Assembly (NCBI RefSeq): GCF_008365375.1
Contig: NZ_QOKW01000028.1
Span: 26,174-90,173 of the forward strand
Origin: Roseomonas genomospecies 6
GTDB lineage: Bacteria; Pseudomonadota; Alphaproteobacteria; Azospirillales; Azospirillaceae
DNA: 64,000 bases
Direction of reading: 5' to 3'
The notes beneath the pieces are model-generated. The model saw nothing but the letters and a program-made list of their open reading frames with translations. It made no database searches and had not been told where the DNA came from. Positions 36,301 to 43,695 of this stretch are shown piece by piece. The position numbers and the translations under genes were made by a program. The stretch's first letter is position 1. Each line of letters opens with the position of its first letter.

Positions 36301-37918
36301 CCTCCTCGGCCGTCCACGCGTCGCTGGAAGCCGGATGAAGGAGGTTCGGGGCGCCGTGCCACGTCAGCGCCGTGCCCTCGGGCACGTCGTCCAGAGCGGG
36401 CAAGGCCGACCAGGGCCGGGCCGCGGCCCCTTCCGGTGGCTCCGGCAACGCGCGCACAGCCGTGCCGGCGGGCACTTTGCGCCATTCCTGCCCGTCCCGC
36501 GTCGCCATCAGCACGAACTGGTTTTCCGCGCACAGCGCCGCCGCGTGCTGGACGAAAAAAGAGGTACCACTCAGGGCCCGGCACAGCGTCCTGATGTCGT
36601 CCCGCGCCATCCGCTTCGCCTTGGCAAGGGCATGGATCGCGGCAGGAACGCTCGGTAACGTCGCGCGGTCGCGGACCAGCGCGTTCCAGCGCGCTCTGAC
36701 CGGCCGCTCGCCCTCGCTGGACAGCGCCGCAGCGCTTGCCGCGTCGAGCGCTTCGATGGTCCTGCGTCCCGAATCGACGAAAAAATACCCGTGCAGCGAC
36801 AGCTCGTAGTCGAAATCGCCGGGGCACGGCGCTTCGCAGCAGGGGGTTTCGCCGACCGGCAAGAACACCGCCCAGCGCACGGCCAAGCGTCCGCCGCCCC
36901 TCGCCACCGATCGCGTCAGGATGGCGGCCCCCTGCGGCAGCGCCTTCTCCGGCACCATGGAACCGCGCCCCGTCGCGGGATCGCGGTAGGGGGTTCGCGG
37001 CCAGAACTCCGAGTCGCGGATGCCGTCGGTCTGCTCCGGCCGGAGCAGGACTTCGCGGCCAGCAAACACCATCGTGCTCGGTTCCAGCCCGGCGCCGGAA
37101 ATCGTCACCTCGCCCTTGAGCACGCCCACATCGGGAGGGTGGGTCTCATTGCGCCGCGGCAGGCGCGCCGATTCCTCAGCAAGCGCCACTACGCGGACCG
37201 GCTGGAGACCCTGCCCGGCTGTCTGCCGCAGGTAGCGGATGCGCTGGATGCCACGCAGGCCAGGGAGCAGTGCGGCAAGCGGAGCGGCGTCCGACAGCAG
37301 CCGGTCGAGCTCCGCAGGCGCCGGATAGTGTTCGATGATCACGCCGCCGCCGGCGCGCTGGTGGGCGGTCGTTCGGAGCGGAAGCCACAGCACGAACCAC
37401 CGCGACGCCGGAAGAACCGGGGAGAGCAGCCGCTCGATGCGGGCCTGGTCGCCGCTGGAAAACACGTCCCAATTGGGATGATCGGGATCGCGGCCCTGAC
37501 CGGACCACGGGTTGAGAACATCGCGGCGACGGTAGTCGCCGCTGTCCTCGCCTGGGTCGGCCGACGCCATGAAGAAGAAGGCCTCACACAGGTGAAAGAC
37601 GCTCTTCTGCCCCAAGCCGAATTTGCCGATCGCCGCCTGGTCCGCCGCCTTCGAGCCCAAGCCGATGTGAACGATCCCCCGCGCGTGCCTCTGCAGGAAC
37701 GGACCGTCGTTGATGCACACCAGCGCCGCGCCGCGCAGGAGCGGGTTGTCGGCCTCGGCGATGCCGTCCGCAAGCACGAAGTCCACCGCAGTGGCCGGCG
37801 CGTCGTCGGCGTTCTGGACGAGTTCCTTGAGAATCGGAAAGCCGTTGGCGTAACGGTCCCTCACGTTGTCGGCGATCAGGTTCACGTGAGAAAGCACGTC
37901 CTCGCGGAAGCCACCCAT
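30356..37918 (-). CDS. Giant sacsin-like protein with two GHKL (Hsp90-type) ATPase sites
   Basis: A 2520-residue protein, the longest in the window. The N-terminus is a GHKL ATP-binding site: N-box 'ILKELVQNADDA' (about residue 30) and G-box 'GKFGLGQKSVFHL' (about 100), as in sacsin-type proteins. A second site lies about 1555-1690, with 'PFEFFQNADDAAVELAAM' and 'GEFGLGFKSVHLV'. No other domain is recognised; the rest is mostly helical and Ala/Arg-rich. GGGAGG precedes ATG 37918. It is the first gene of a minus-strand run with the SNF2-type and RecD-like genes, directly upstream of BREX. By analogy with other GHKL proteins in defence, ATP-driven conformational switching is inferred. No known system name can be assigned with confidence. 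Confidence 0.85.
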   Translation of the reverse strand: MGGFREDVLSHVNLIADNVRDRYANGFPILKELVQNADDAPATAVDFVLADGIAEADNPLLRGAALVCINDGPFLQRHARGIVHIGLGSKAADQAAIGKFGLGQKSVFHLCEAFFFMASADPGEDSGDYRRRDVLNPWSGQGRDPDHPNWDVFSSGDQARIERLLSPVLPASRWFVLWLPLRTTAHQRAGGGVIIEHYPAPAELDRLLSDAAPLAALLPGLRGIQRIRYLRQTAGQGLQPVRVVALAEESARLPRRNETHPPDVGVLKGEVTISGAGLEPSTMVFAGREVLLRPEQTDGIRDSEFWPRTPYRDPATGRGSMVPEKALPQGAAILTRSVARGGGRLAVRWAVFLPVGETPCCEAPCPGDFDYELSLHGYFFVDSGRRTIEALDAASAAALSSEGERPVRARWNALVRDRATLPSVPAAIHALAKAKRMARDDIRTLCRALSGTSFFVQHAAALCAENQFVLMATRDGQEWRKVPAGTAVRALPEPPEGAAARPWSALPALDDVPEGTALTWHGAPNLLHPASSDAWTAEEVARLLDERAVAAFRSRSSVEYLAAFLEQNPAAAKAAVVRAALVHLLRLVLVETGPGPLTRAKAGSASIIALLAPGSVLFLKQVTQAEVYRALAGTEAHALVLPDELRRDGIEAAGPAFRPGDAIPLLRRLDALVREDAGVAEEAARAAEQILAAATAAGASLIAPDIRDLKVIRAWRAASGRREALSIGELMERADHGTLFRDRNTGNLDLARAKRLQSALPGADVVIVRPEAADLLKPRDVPAVSGPSMLDAVGRATRLGEAAVRRALFEDLLSDCDPVGHARTLRLLLHGDPGRASDTSLLWGAVDGAWGGLAEQLLAMNGEAWRLIAEDLVEQLSGRQLQALGIRTLAGQDVEAMLDRCTDGELARLQLSAKQRKTVLDRVESEVLWKRLPFHETVDGTLTAIDALCFEKGTWPVSRSMAARVKLLRDADGIRASAMRERLVARWSPLHQVRLCLAAHPPAALYREVLQALCQLDLDHLPEALVCQLRAVAWLPLQDTSAAAPQEILDLPKAVAEAAMAALARHGQAFRTPAALPRETAGHPALQRHADRLFSGGGEALVALSQLLTGAPGLRIAFASGPGFPMESAVQVDALDDVPGWRLLRAVAEAFGTAEAERHMVPALSGSLAAAEIVPLLGRLAHAHEAAGRDEASPALRLFDYYFDGLSGLPGWGDTLAAIPLRNALGEWRGAGELTAEVENIDPAHVVHTRYRTPLRQPQPRPGHAAGGLGHPHESLHFDAGEEERAAELLENYFADWANHVSPQALGVLIGLFGRGPRVRALAESYLTPRTQEWIVDTIKGLNLYGWETFRKTFGAVRPVVRVQRGSHATVVSLTGEDISVPLSALQDDSTIFVGRPRNARLPGGGQATVLTLKRIPLSGLAPARIGELLRQSAEYLLDEVYVFHAGERASIVDALFGAAEDDGQADISAALASIVDHIEVHLRQLGAAKHFSIRDHVRAIEAAEARKNEAPPQDRQACFQELQSARESLAAHIENDNAACAAVLESVRRRLAKYQYHCDRVPFEFFQNADDAAVELAAMRSAMGLEAGEDPLPSQARRFCLEIGERSLRLIHWGRPINYFVARGFDGKARGFHLDLRKMLSIGHSDKEGGSESTGEFGLGFKSVHLVTSRPAFVSRFLKAEVVGGMIPRRHDGGDVGHHWGDRAAPPTVFDLPLDSGVAPGEVVREFERLHGLLPAFARAIRSIEITGGSASAVHWMPAPVSGIEGACVGSVRVPETRGALRTVRALRLSQGETALLLAIGARGFESLPDSVPTIWRTAPTREEWRAGYCVNGPFEVDVGRTQLPPDSDGNQALIERMGEALGAQLLALHQASLDDWPTLADALGLSADPASRDELWVSLWEVLSKGFASEGGKLLRSLHGDGRGLSRLASERSAVPSGLAGPFRRLVPAHAVRGQASGLLADPEVQEAAARWPWLAAWLDQGAVVSRDVAIRLGQIGFDEPGPVRLADVLRAATEDGVVPPALAGTLGALLTREWIEERAEPAERAALREVLGRLAFRARTGEAVAAGRLLAGDGSEPESGDERRRAQFAPEGRVLAADYDAAGRAFFALCRGDLQALADELATWAAAAGTDGQRLAVLAYILDGDLGHAVAERLRRPSSGFWLASRDAVMESPLLVLWDEPRRWTLATRLFPPARSEVLSLHALRPVETLDPATHLEFIWDWWQTERQRWTAWYESEAYPDGAPPQSLAAPETADGRRDWLVLLALGSLMRMGRTQRGQHRRFIEICEERGWWDVFAAVDPRDGADRWLDVLENFADLQVQDETFAFWMREFATIHRFARWLPVYAQIFLRLGARREAFDLSVVLAPRADPALTGAGGFDAPPISRSLGLGACFVVRELNRLGLVTGPLIHPYCFASTASVRRLLERFGLSLSDGEGGPFAQSRAIHEFLVSHLGPDRATFAGDFDLPLVVLADYRNVETQAEVLGTVVADEEDDEPLSVEIPGDDDADAALEEEAI

Positions 37919-38178
37919 CTGCCTATCGCCTCCCGTTCCGGACCCGCACGGCCGGGCCTCTCCGCTGCCGCTTGAGACTATTGACCCAGGCCGGCGGCGT
38001 CCATAGGATTGTTACCCATGGTTGTCGCCTTGGATAACGTATCTCGGCTGCGCTGCGCATACATGGATGTGTTCAACGCTCGGTCATATGCCACTGCTAC
38101 GGACAGGTCCAAGGCGATCGGCCCAGGAAGGCGGCGCGCTCGGCGCCGGCGTCAGCGCAATGTCCAGCAAGGCGGCCA

Positions 38179-38439
38179 ATGCGATTCATCATCGCCAACA
38201 CATTCCAGAACAGCTTGGCGAAGCAGCCGCAACCGCAGCGCCGGCTGGCCAAAGAAGCCGAGTTCAACCTAAAATTGAGTCCAGCCACGCCCGGCTTCCG
38301 CCTCCACCGGATCGAACGCTCGCGCGATCCCGGTTTCTGGAGTGCCCGCGTCAACGACGACCTGCGCATCGCCGTCCACCGAGCCGGGGCAATTCCACGT
38401 ACTGGCTGGTGGGGTTTGGTATCCATTGCCGTCCCTTGA
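38179..38439 (+). pseudogene. RelE/ParE-type toxin-like fragment, probably broken
   Basis: An 86-residue frame from ATG 38179. 'GFRLHRIERSRDPGFWSARV' followed by 'NDDLRIAVHR' is typical of RelE-like domains that occur alone or at the N-terminus of certain helicases. After about base 38390 the expected continuation is lost and the frame ends in unrelated residues, so it is probably a truncated remnant. It lies in the divergent region between the GHKL gene and the regulator operon. Confidence 0.55.
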
Positions 38440-38464
38440 CACGCTTCGGCACAGGAGCCGCCTC

Positions 38465-38677
38465 ATGTCCGATGACGAGATCCTCACCATCCGAGACGTC
38501 GCCGTCCTGCTGAAGGTCGGAGAGAAGACGATCTACACGATGCCCCAGGCGGGCGACTTGCCGGGGTTCAAGGTCCGAGGCCAGTGGCGGTTCCGGCGCT
38601 CCGGAATCGACGCTTGGATCGCGGCTCAGGTTGAGCACGCGAAGGCTCGCCCCGAGGACGGTGGAGGTGACGAATGA
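38465..38677 (+). CDS. Excisionase/MerR-type HTH protein, 70 aa
   Basis: ATG 38465 has an AGGAG site seven bases upstream. The 70-residue protein is a winged helix-turn-helix of the excisionase type: 'ILTIRDVAVLLKVGEKTIYT', then 'GDLPGFKVRGQWRFRRSGID'. It overlaps the RtcR-like gene in ATGA, so the two are translated together. It probably controls the regulator or the operon promoter; an excision role is possible but no attachment site was seen. Confidence 0.8.
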   Translation: MSDDEILTIRDVAVLLKVGEKTIYTMPQAGDLPGFKVRGQWRFRRSGIDAWIAAQVEHAKARPEDGGGDE

Positions 38678-40365
38678 GCGCCACGCCAGTCCTCCTCACC
38701 TGGGTCGCCGTGAACAACGACCCGTACGAGCGCGACGGCCAGTCGGGTTTGGCGCGGCTCGTCGACGGCGCGCCCATCCCCGGGCCGACCCTGACGCTCC
38801 TGTGCGACGAGGAGTCGCCCTACGCCGGCCGGATCAACGACGTTGTTCTCCTGCACCGCGCGCCGACGGGGGGCGCGAACGATCGCGAAGAGCGAGCGGT
38901 GACGGAGCTCAGCGAGGCGCTCCGTGAGCGCTCGATTCAAGCGCGCCGCGTGCCGTGGGACGGCGACGACCCGACGGATCATCGTGGGGTGTTCGAGTTC
39001 CTCCGCGAAAAGTTGCCGGAGCTGCGTCGGCGCTTCTCGGGTCGCGAGCTGGTGCTCCACATCAGCCCAGGCACTCCGTCGATGCACACGGTCTGGGTGC
39101 TGATGGCCGAGACCGGGTTCGTCGAGCCGCCGTTCACGGTGGTGAAGTCGTACCGGCGTGCCGAACGACGGGGCCGCCCCGCCGTCGTCCCCGTAGAGCT
39201 CGGCATCGAGACCTTTTACAAGGTCTACAAGGCCTCCAGCCCACGCCAAGTGGCCGCTGAGGATCAACGCGTCGTCTGGGATCCAGCTCGATTCCAGACG
39301 GACGCCATGCGCAGGGTCTACGCCGAAGCGCGCCGCTACGCCCAGCTCAACGTGCCGGTGCTCATCCGCGGCGAGCGGGGGACCGGCAAGACGACCCTCG
39401 CCGGCTGGATTCGCTCGAACAGCCCGTTCAAGCGCGAGGAGCAGGACACCAGGTGGCCGAGTGTTGCCTGCGGGCAGTACAGCCCCGAGACCATGCGCGC
39501 CGAGCTGTTCGGGTACAAACGCGGCGCATTCACGGGCGCGACGGCTGACCGTGAGGGCCTCCTCGCGGCGGCTCACGGGGACACCCTCTTCCTCGACGAG
39601 GTTGGCGACATCAGCCGAGATCTCCAGCGGCTTCTCATCAAGGCGATCGAAGAGAAGAGGTACTTCGCCCTTGGAGACGACAAGCCGCGCGAGAGCGACT
39701 TCCGACTGCTCACGGCGACCAACATCGATGAGCTTGAGCTGCAGCGCCGGCTCGACCCAGACTTCCGCGACCGAATCAGCCTCCTGACCCTCGAGCTCCC
39801 TCCCCTGCGCGACATCGGCGGCGAACTCCCGTGGCTGTGGGAGGCCGTATACGAAGAGGCGGCGCACCGGGCCGGCGTGACCAGGCGTCGGGCCACGCTC
39901 GGCGCTGCGCACCACGGCCGCGTCGTGGCACAGCTCCGGCGTCACCCGCTCCCGGGGAACCTCCGCGACCTCTTCCGCGTCGCTTACCGGATCCTCGCCG
40001 CGCGGAACGACGTCGACGCTCCGATGCCTCCGGCGGAAGCCGTTGAGTATGGGCTGGAGGCGCTGCTTGGTTCGCCGGTGGGCGAGGCCCGGACGACGTC
40101 GATGGCGATGGCCCTCGCTCGCGCGTTCTCGAGCGGGAACCCCATTGACGATCTGCTCGATCCCGGCGGGCGGGTCGCGACAGCAGAGGTCCTCGCCGAC
40201 TTCCGCGCCTTCATCGCGGCAGAACTTCGCCGCATCGCTGCTGACCGCGCCGTGCCGGTCGACGAGCTCTGCGACGTGTCAGAGAGGTCGATCCGGGCCT
40301 GGGCGAAGGGTCGGCAGCTTTCATCCGCCGCGCGGAAGCCGTCTTCCGAATCCGAGGAGACCTGA
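38674..40365 (+). CDS. RtcR-like sigma-54 activator with CARF-like sensor domain
   Basis: A 563-residue enhancer-binding protein. Residues 1-185 form an RtcR-type sensor ('LVLHISPGTPSMHTVWVLMA' at about 126-145), a CARF-like fold thought to bind RNA-derived or cyclic oligonucleotide ligands. Residues about 205-440 are the sigma-54 AAA+ domain: Walker A 'GERGTGKT' (233-240), the sigma-54 contact loop 'GAFTGA' (284-289) and Walker B 'LFLDEVG' (305-311). A Fis-like HTH is near the C-terminus ('DELCDVSERSIRAWAKG'). No RNA-repair rtcA/rtcB genes are nearby. Instead a -24/-12 promoter and a defence operon follow directly, so it is inferred to switch that operon on when infection alters RNA or nucleotide signals. 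Confidence 0.9.
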   Translation: MSATPVLLTWVAVNNDPYERDGQSGLARLVDGAPIPGPTLTLLCDEESPYAGRINDVVLLHRAPTGGANDREERAVTELSEALRERSIQARRVPWDGDDPTDHRGVFEFLREKLPELRRRFSGRELVLHISPGTPSMHTVWVLMAETGFVEPPFTVVKSYRRAERRGRPAVVPVELGIETFYKVYKASSPRQVAAEDQRVVWDPARFQTDAMRRVYAEARRYAQLNVPVLIRGERGTGKTTLAGWIRSNSPFKREEQDTRWPSVACGQYSPETMRAELFGYKRGAFTGATADREGLLAAAHGDTLFLDEVGDISRDLQRLLIKAIEEKRYFALGDDKPRESDFRLLTATNIDELELQRRLDPDFRDRISLLTLELPPLRDIGGELPWLWEAVYEEAAHRAGVTRRRATLGAAHHGRVVAQLRRHPLPGNLRDLFRVAYRILAARNDVDAPMPPAEAVEYGLEALLGSPVGEARTTSMAMALARAFSSGNPIDDLLDPGGRVATAEVLADFRAFIAAELRRIAADRAVPVDELCDVSERSIRAWAKGRQLSSAARKPSSESEET

Positions 40366-40458
40366 CCTATGGAGCCGCTCCACGCCACCGCGCTGAAATC
40401 CAACATTCCTTCTTCTTGTCAAGGGCTTGTCGGTTTTTGCGGCCAGCCTGCTCCTGCG

Positions 40459-40475
40459 TTGGCACGCGCCTCGCA
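40459..40475 (+). promoter_or_regulatory. Sigma-54 (-24/-12) promoter
   Basis: TTGGCACG (40459-40466), four bases, then TCGCA (40471-40475) matches the sigma-54 consensus TTGGCACG-N4-TTGCA with one mismatch and exact spacing. It lies about 95 bases after the activator gene and 60 bases before the first operon gene, and the activator upstream has a GAFTGA loop. Upstream activator binding sites should lie in 40366-40458; I noted only a repeated CTTGTC word there. Confidence 0.82.
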
Positions 40476-40534
40476 CTTAGGGCTGTCGAGTGCAGACGGA
40501 CTGGCCGTCGGCATGAGCCACGAGGAGCAAGGAC

Positions 40535-40867
40535 ATGGAAGCGGTTCACAAGACGATCGACCTCCAGAGCGAGTACAGCCTCACGCGGCACGCGTGGGAG
40601 CGGATGAGCGGGCGCGGGCTGTCCCCTGCAGCCATCCGCCTGGTGTTGAACTACGGGCGCGCTGCCCGCATCCGGGGCGCGACCATCTACGTCGTCGGCC
40701 GGAAGGAGGTCGAGCGCTACCGGCGGGACGGCATCGAGCTCTCGTCAGTCGAGGGAGTCCAGGTCGTCTGTACCGACAGTGGCTCGATCCTGACCGTCTA
40801 CCGCAACCGGGATCTCCGGGGGCTCCGCCCGCGCTCGCGCCGCGCTCGCAGCCGTCACGCTCGCTGA
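40535..40867 (+). CDS. DUF4258-like small protein
   Basis: A 110-residue protein, the first gene after the sigma-54 promoter, with AGGAGCAAGG upstream of ATG 40535. 'SLTRHAWERMSGRGLSPAAI' followed by 'RLVLNYG' is the typical opening of DUF4258, a family related in fold to BrnT/RelE-like toxins. Next come 'GATIYVVGRKEVERY' and 'VVCTDSGSILTVYRN', and a basic tail. It could be a ribonuclease-like effector or an RNA-binding partner; this is inference from family and context only. Confidence 0.7.
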   Translation: MEAVHKTIDLQSEYSLTRHAWERMSGRGLSPAAIRLVLNYGRAARIRGATIYVVGRKEVERYRRDGIELSSVEGVQVVCTDSGSILTVYRNRDLRGLRPRSRRARSRHAR

Positions 40868-40889
40868 GCAAGCACCTGGGAGGAACGAG

Positions 40890-41675
40890 ATGGGCTGGGC
40901 CAAATACCAAGAGGACATCGTCAGCCGCTGGATCAACGACAACCACGCGCGCTGTGCTCCGAAAGCAGACGCGACACCCGCACAGCGGAAAGGGACTTCG
41001 GTCCCGAAGCAGGAGAAGCACGTGAGCAAGCTCAAGGAATTCACCACGTCGTCGGCACGACCGCTGCCGGTCATCGTGCTCGCCGACGTGAGCGGCAGCA
41101 TGGGAGTGGACGGCAAGATCCAGGCCCTCAACTACGCCGTGCGCGAGATGATCGAGGCGTTTCAGGACGAGTCCGACCTGCGCGCCGAGATTTGCGTCTC
41201 GGTCATCACCTTCGGCGGGCAGTCCCGTGTCCACCTGCCGCTTGGCTCGGCCCGCGACGCCTCGTGGTCCGACCTCGGGGCGAGCGGCGGCACTCCGATG
41301 GGCGCGGCCTTCGACCTCGCCCGCCAGATGGTCGAGGACAAGGCGGCCGTGCCGGGCCGCGCCTACCGCCCAACCATCGTGCTCGTGTCCGATGGGCAGC
41401 CTACCGACGCCTGGCAGCAGCCGCTCCAGGCGCTCCTCGGCAGCGAGCGAGGCGGCAAGGCGTTCCGCATGGCTCTCGCCATCGGCGCGGACGCTGACCA
41501 CGCGGTCCTCCAGGCGTTCCTCGCGGACCCCGAGGCGCGCGCGTACCGCGCCGACGAGGCCCGCCAGATCCGCCAGTTCTTCCAACTCGTCACGATGAGC
41601 GTGTCGGCGCGCTCACGCAGCGCGAACCCGAACAGCGCCCCGGTGAGCCTGCCGAACGACGGCTGGGACCTGTAG
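40890..41675 (+). CDS. TerY-like vWA-domain protein
   Basis: A 261-residue protein with a complete metal-ion-dependent adhesion site: D-x-S-x-S in 'VLADVSGSMG' (residues 66-70), 'GASGGTPMGAAFDLA' and 'VLVSDGQPTD'. GGGAGG lies six bases before ATG 40890. vWA proteins of the TerY type form a triad with a PP2C phosphatase and a kinase (TerY-P), proposed to relay phosphorylation signals in stress and conflict systems. The next two genes are exactly those partners, with overlapping stops and starts. Confidence 0.88.
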   Translation: MGWAKYQEDIVSRWINDNHARCAPKADATPAQRKGTSVPKQEKHVSKLKEFTTSSARPLPVIVLADVSGSMGVDGKIQALNYAVREMIEAFQDESDLRAEICVSVITFGGQSRVHLPLGSARDASWSDLGASGGTPMGAAFDLARQMVEDKAAVPGRAYRPTIVLVSDGQPTDAWQQPLQALLGSERGGKAFRMALAIGADADHAVLQAFLADPEARAYRADEARQIRQFFQLVTMSVSARSRSANPNSAPVSLPNDGWDL

Positions 41676-42370
41676 TGGTCCGTGTGGTCGCCAGCAGCGT
41701 GCGCGGCCCGTCGCACGCGCGGGACGGTCTGCCCTGCCAGGATGCTTGGCTGGCGGTCGCCGACGCCCGCGCGTCGCTTGCGGTGGTCTGCGACGGCATG
41801 GGCAGCCGCACGCGTTCGCGCGAAGGCTCCCGCGCCGCGACGCTGGCGACCCGCGACGCCTGGCGGCTTTGGCGTCGCTCGCCCGTGGGCAGCGTGGAGG
41901 ACCTGATCCGACTGGTCGAGGCGGCGTGGCGGCTTCGGCTGGGTCGCGTACCCGCCGACGAGGCCGCGACCACCTGCCTCCTCTACGCCGAGGACGGGCA
42001 CGGCCGCGCCGCCCAGGCCCAGCTCGGAGACGGGCTGATCGCACGCCGGTCGCCCGATGGCGCGGTCGCGGTCCACCCCACGCGCAGCGAGGGCTTCGGG
42101 CTCACGCTCGCACTGGGGACGCCGCACACGCTGGTCGACTGGTCATTCACGCTGGTCGAACCCTTGGCCGTTGGCGAGGTGCTCCTGCTCGCGACCGACG
42201 GCGTCTCCGAGGACATCGAACCCGGCCGCCTTGGAGACCTCGCGGCCTGGGTCGTGGACGATTTCGGTCCACTACAGCGACCCGGCCGTGCCCTGGCCCA
42301 CGAGCTCCGCAACTGGCCCGTCCCCCATCATCAGGACGACAAGACCCTCCTCGTCATGTGGAAGCCATGA
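41675..42370 (+). CDS. PP2C-family Ser/Thr phosphatase
   Basis: A 231-residue protein starting at GTG 41675, which shares one base with the vWA stop. PP2C metal-binding motifs are visible: 'SLAVVCDGMGSRTRSREGS' (DG motif), 'AQAQLGDGLIARR', 'LLLATDGVSEDI' and the terminal 'DDKTLLVMW'. It should reverse phosphorylation by the adjacent kinase. It overlaps the kinase start by ATGA. Confidence 0.88.
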   Translation: MVRVVASSVRGPSHARDGLPCQDAWLAVADARASLAVVCDGMGSRTRSREGSRAATLATRDAWRLWRRSPVGSVEDLIRLVEAAWRLRLGRVPADEAATTCLLYAEDGHGRAAQAQLGDGLIARRSPDGAVAVHPTRSEGFGLTLALGTPHTLVDWSFTLVEPLAVGEVLLLATDGVSEDIEPGRLGDLAAWVVDDFGPLQRPGRALAHELRNWPVPHHQDDKTLLVMWKP

Positions 42371-43695
42371 ACACCATCCAACAGGTCATCGACGAGTCCG
42401 GCGCGGTCCACACCCTCTCGAAGAAGATCGGGGCGGGCGGCCAGGGCGAGGTGTGGCTGGCCGAAGGCGGCCGGCGCATCGTCAAGCTCCTCAACCCGCG
42501 CAGCGACGCCGAGGCGCTGCGCCGCCAGTTCGCCTTCGTGCGCCGGCTCGATCTCGGCGGCCTGCACGTGGCGAAGCCGATCGCGGTCCTCAAGCCGCCT
42601 CACGTCGGTTACGTCGCCGAGTTCCTGGGCGACATGGTGTCGATCAAGGCGCTCATGGAGGCGCCGGGCTCGGACCTCCTGCGCTGGCACATCGACACCG
42701 GGGGACTGCGCCGACGGCTCCGGCTGCTGGCGCACGCGGGCGAGGCGCTGCTCGGCTTGCACGCGCGGGGCGTCGTCTACGCCGACGTGTCCCACAAAAA
42801 CGTGTTCGTCTCCGGGCCGGTCCACGCAACTGAAGCGTGGCTGATCGACCTTGACAACCTGAGTCACGATTCCGATCCCCGGCGCGCAATCTACACACCG
42901 GGCTACGGCGCCCCCGAGGTGGTCGCCGGTTCGGCGGGCTGCACGTCGCTGTCCGACGCCTGGGCATTCGCCGTGCTCGTCTGGAACACGCTCACCCTGA
43001 CCCACCCGTTCATCGGCGACCTCGTGAACGATGGGGAGCCCGAGTTGGAGGAGGAGGCTTTCGCCGGCCGGCTGCCGTGGGTCGGGCACAGCGCCGACGA
43101 ACGGAACCGTTGTTCGACCGGCCTGCCGGCCGACCTCGTACTCGCCGGCAAGCTCATGGAACTCGCCCGCAAGACCTTCGAGGAAGGGGTCACCGATCGG
43201 AAGCGCCGAACGAGCGTATCCGATTGGGTGGACCGGCTCCACGCAGCGGCCGACCAGACGGTGGCGTGCCCGGGGTGCATGGGGGCCTACTTGGTGACCG
43301 AGATAGCCTGCCCCTGGTGCGATGAGCCGCGCCCGTCGGTGGCTCCCGTCCGCATCGCGCGCTGGCAGCCGGACAAAGGGCTGGTGGAAGGGGCGATGCG
43401 CCTCGGCCAGTTTCCCTTGACGAGCGAGGGCCTAGTCCTCCCGCGGCGCGTGACCGAGGGGATCACCGGACTCGCGGGCCGCACGCCCCACGTCGAGATC
43501 GCGCCGGTGGACCGCGGCGTGTCCGTGCGCGCCCATGCCGGCTGCACCGCCTGGGTCGCGCCGGTCGGCAAGGCCGATCAGGAGCGCCACGACGTGTCCG
43601 GTCGGGCACGCATCATCCCGCCCAACGGCTGGATGGTGTTCTTCGAGGAGCCGGATAAACCGCAGCGCGTCGCGGTGATCGGGAGGTCCGCATGA
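42367..43695 (+). CDS. Ser/Thr protein kinase with C-terminal zinc ribbon
   Basis: A 442-residue protein kinase; ATG 42367 is chosen because it overlaps the PP2C stop. Kinase features are the glycine loop 'IGAGGQGEVWLAEGG', the ATP lysine in 'RIVKLL', a modified catalytic loop 'YADVSHKNVFV' and 'LIDLDN' in place of DFG. Near residue 300 a zinc ribbon follows (CPGC...CPWC), then a beta-rich C-terminus. The combination of kinase and zinc ribbon is typical of TerY-P triads. Substrates are unknown; the McrB-like ATPase or helicase downstream are candidates. Confidence 0.85.
   Translation: MNTIQQVIDESGAVHTLSKKIGAGGQGEVWLAEGGRRIVKLLNPRSDAEALRRQFAFVRRLDLGGLHVAKPIAVLKPPHVGYVAEFLGDMVSIKALMEAPGSDLLRWHIDTGGLRRRLRLLAHAGEALLGLHARGVVYADVSHKNVFVSGPVHATEAWLIDLDNLSHDSDPRRAIYTPGYGAPEVVAGSAGCTSLSDAWAFAVLVWNTLTLTHPFIGDLVNDGEPELEEEAFAGRLPWVGHSADERNRCSTGLPADLVLAGKLMELARKTFEEGVTDRKRRTSVSDWVDRLHAAADQTVACPGCMGAYLVTEIACPWCDEPRPSVAPVRIARWQPDKGLVEGAMRLGQFPLTSEGLVLPRRVTEGITGLAGRTPHVEIAPVDRGVSVRAHAGCTAWVAPVGKADQERHDVSGRARIIPPNGWMVFFEEPDKPQRVAVIGRSA

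Noticed and set aside
38674..40365. A normal RNA-repair (rtcBA) operon controlled by RtcR
   Set aside because: Neither an RtcB ligase nor an RtcA cyclase gene is present in the window; the genes downstream are McrB/TerY-P-type.
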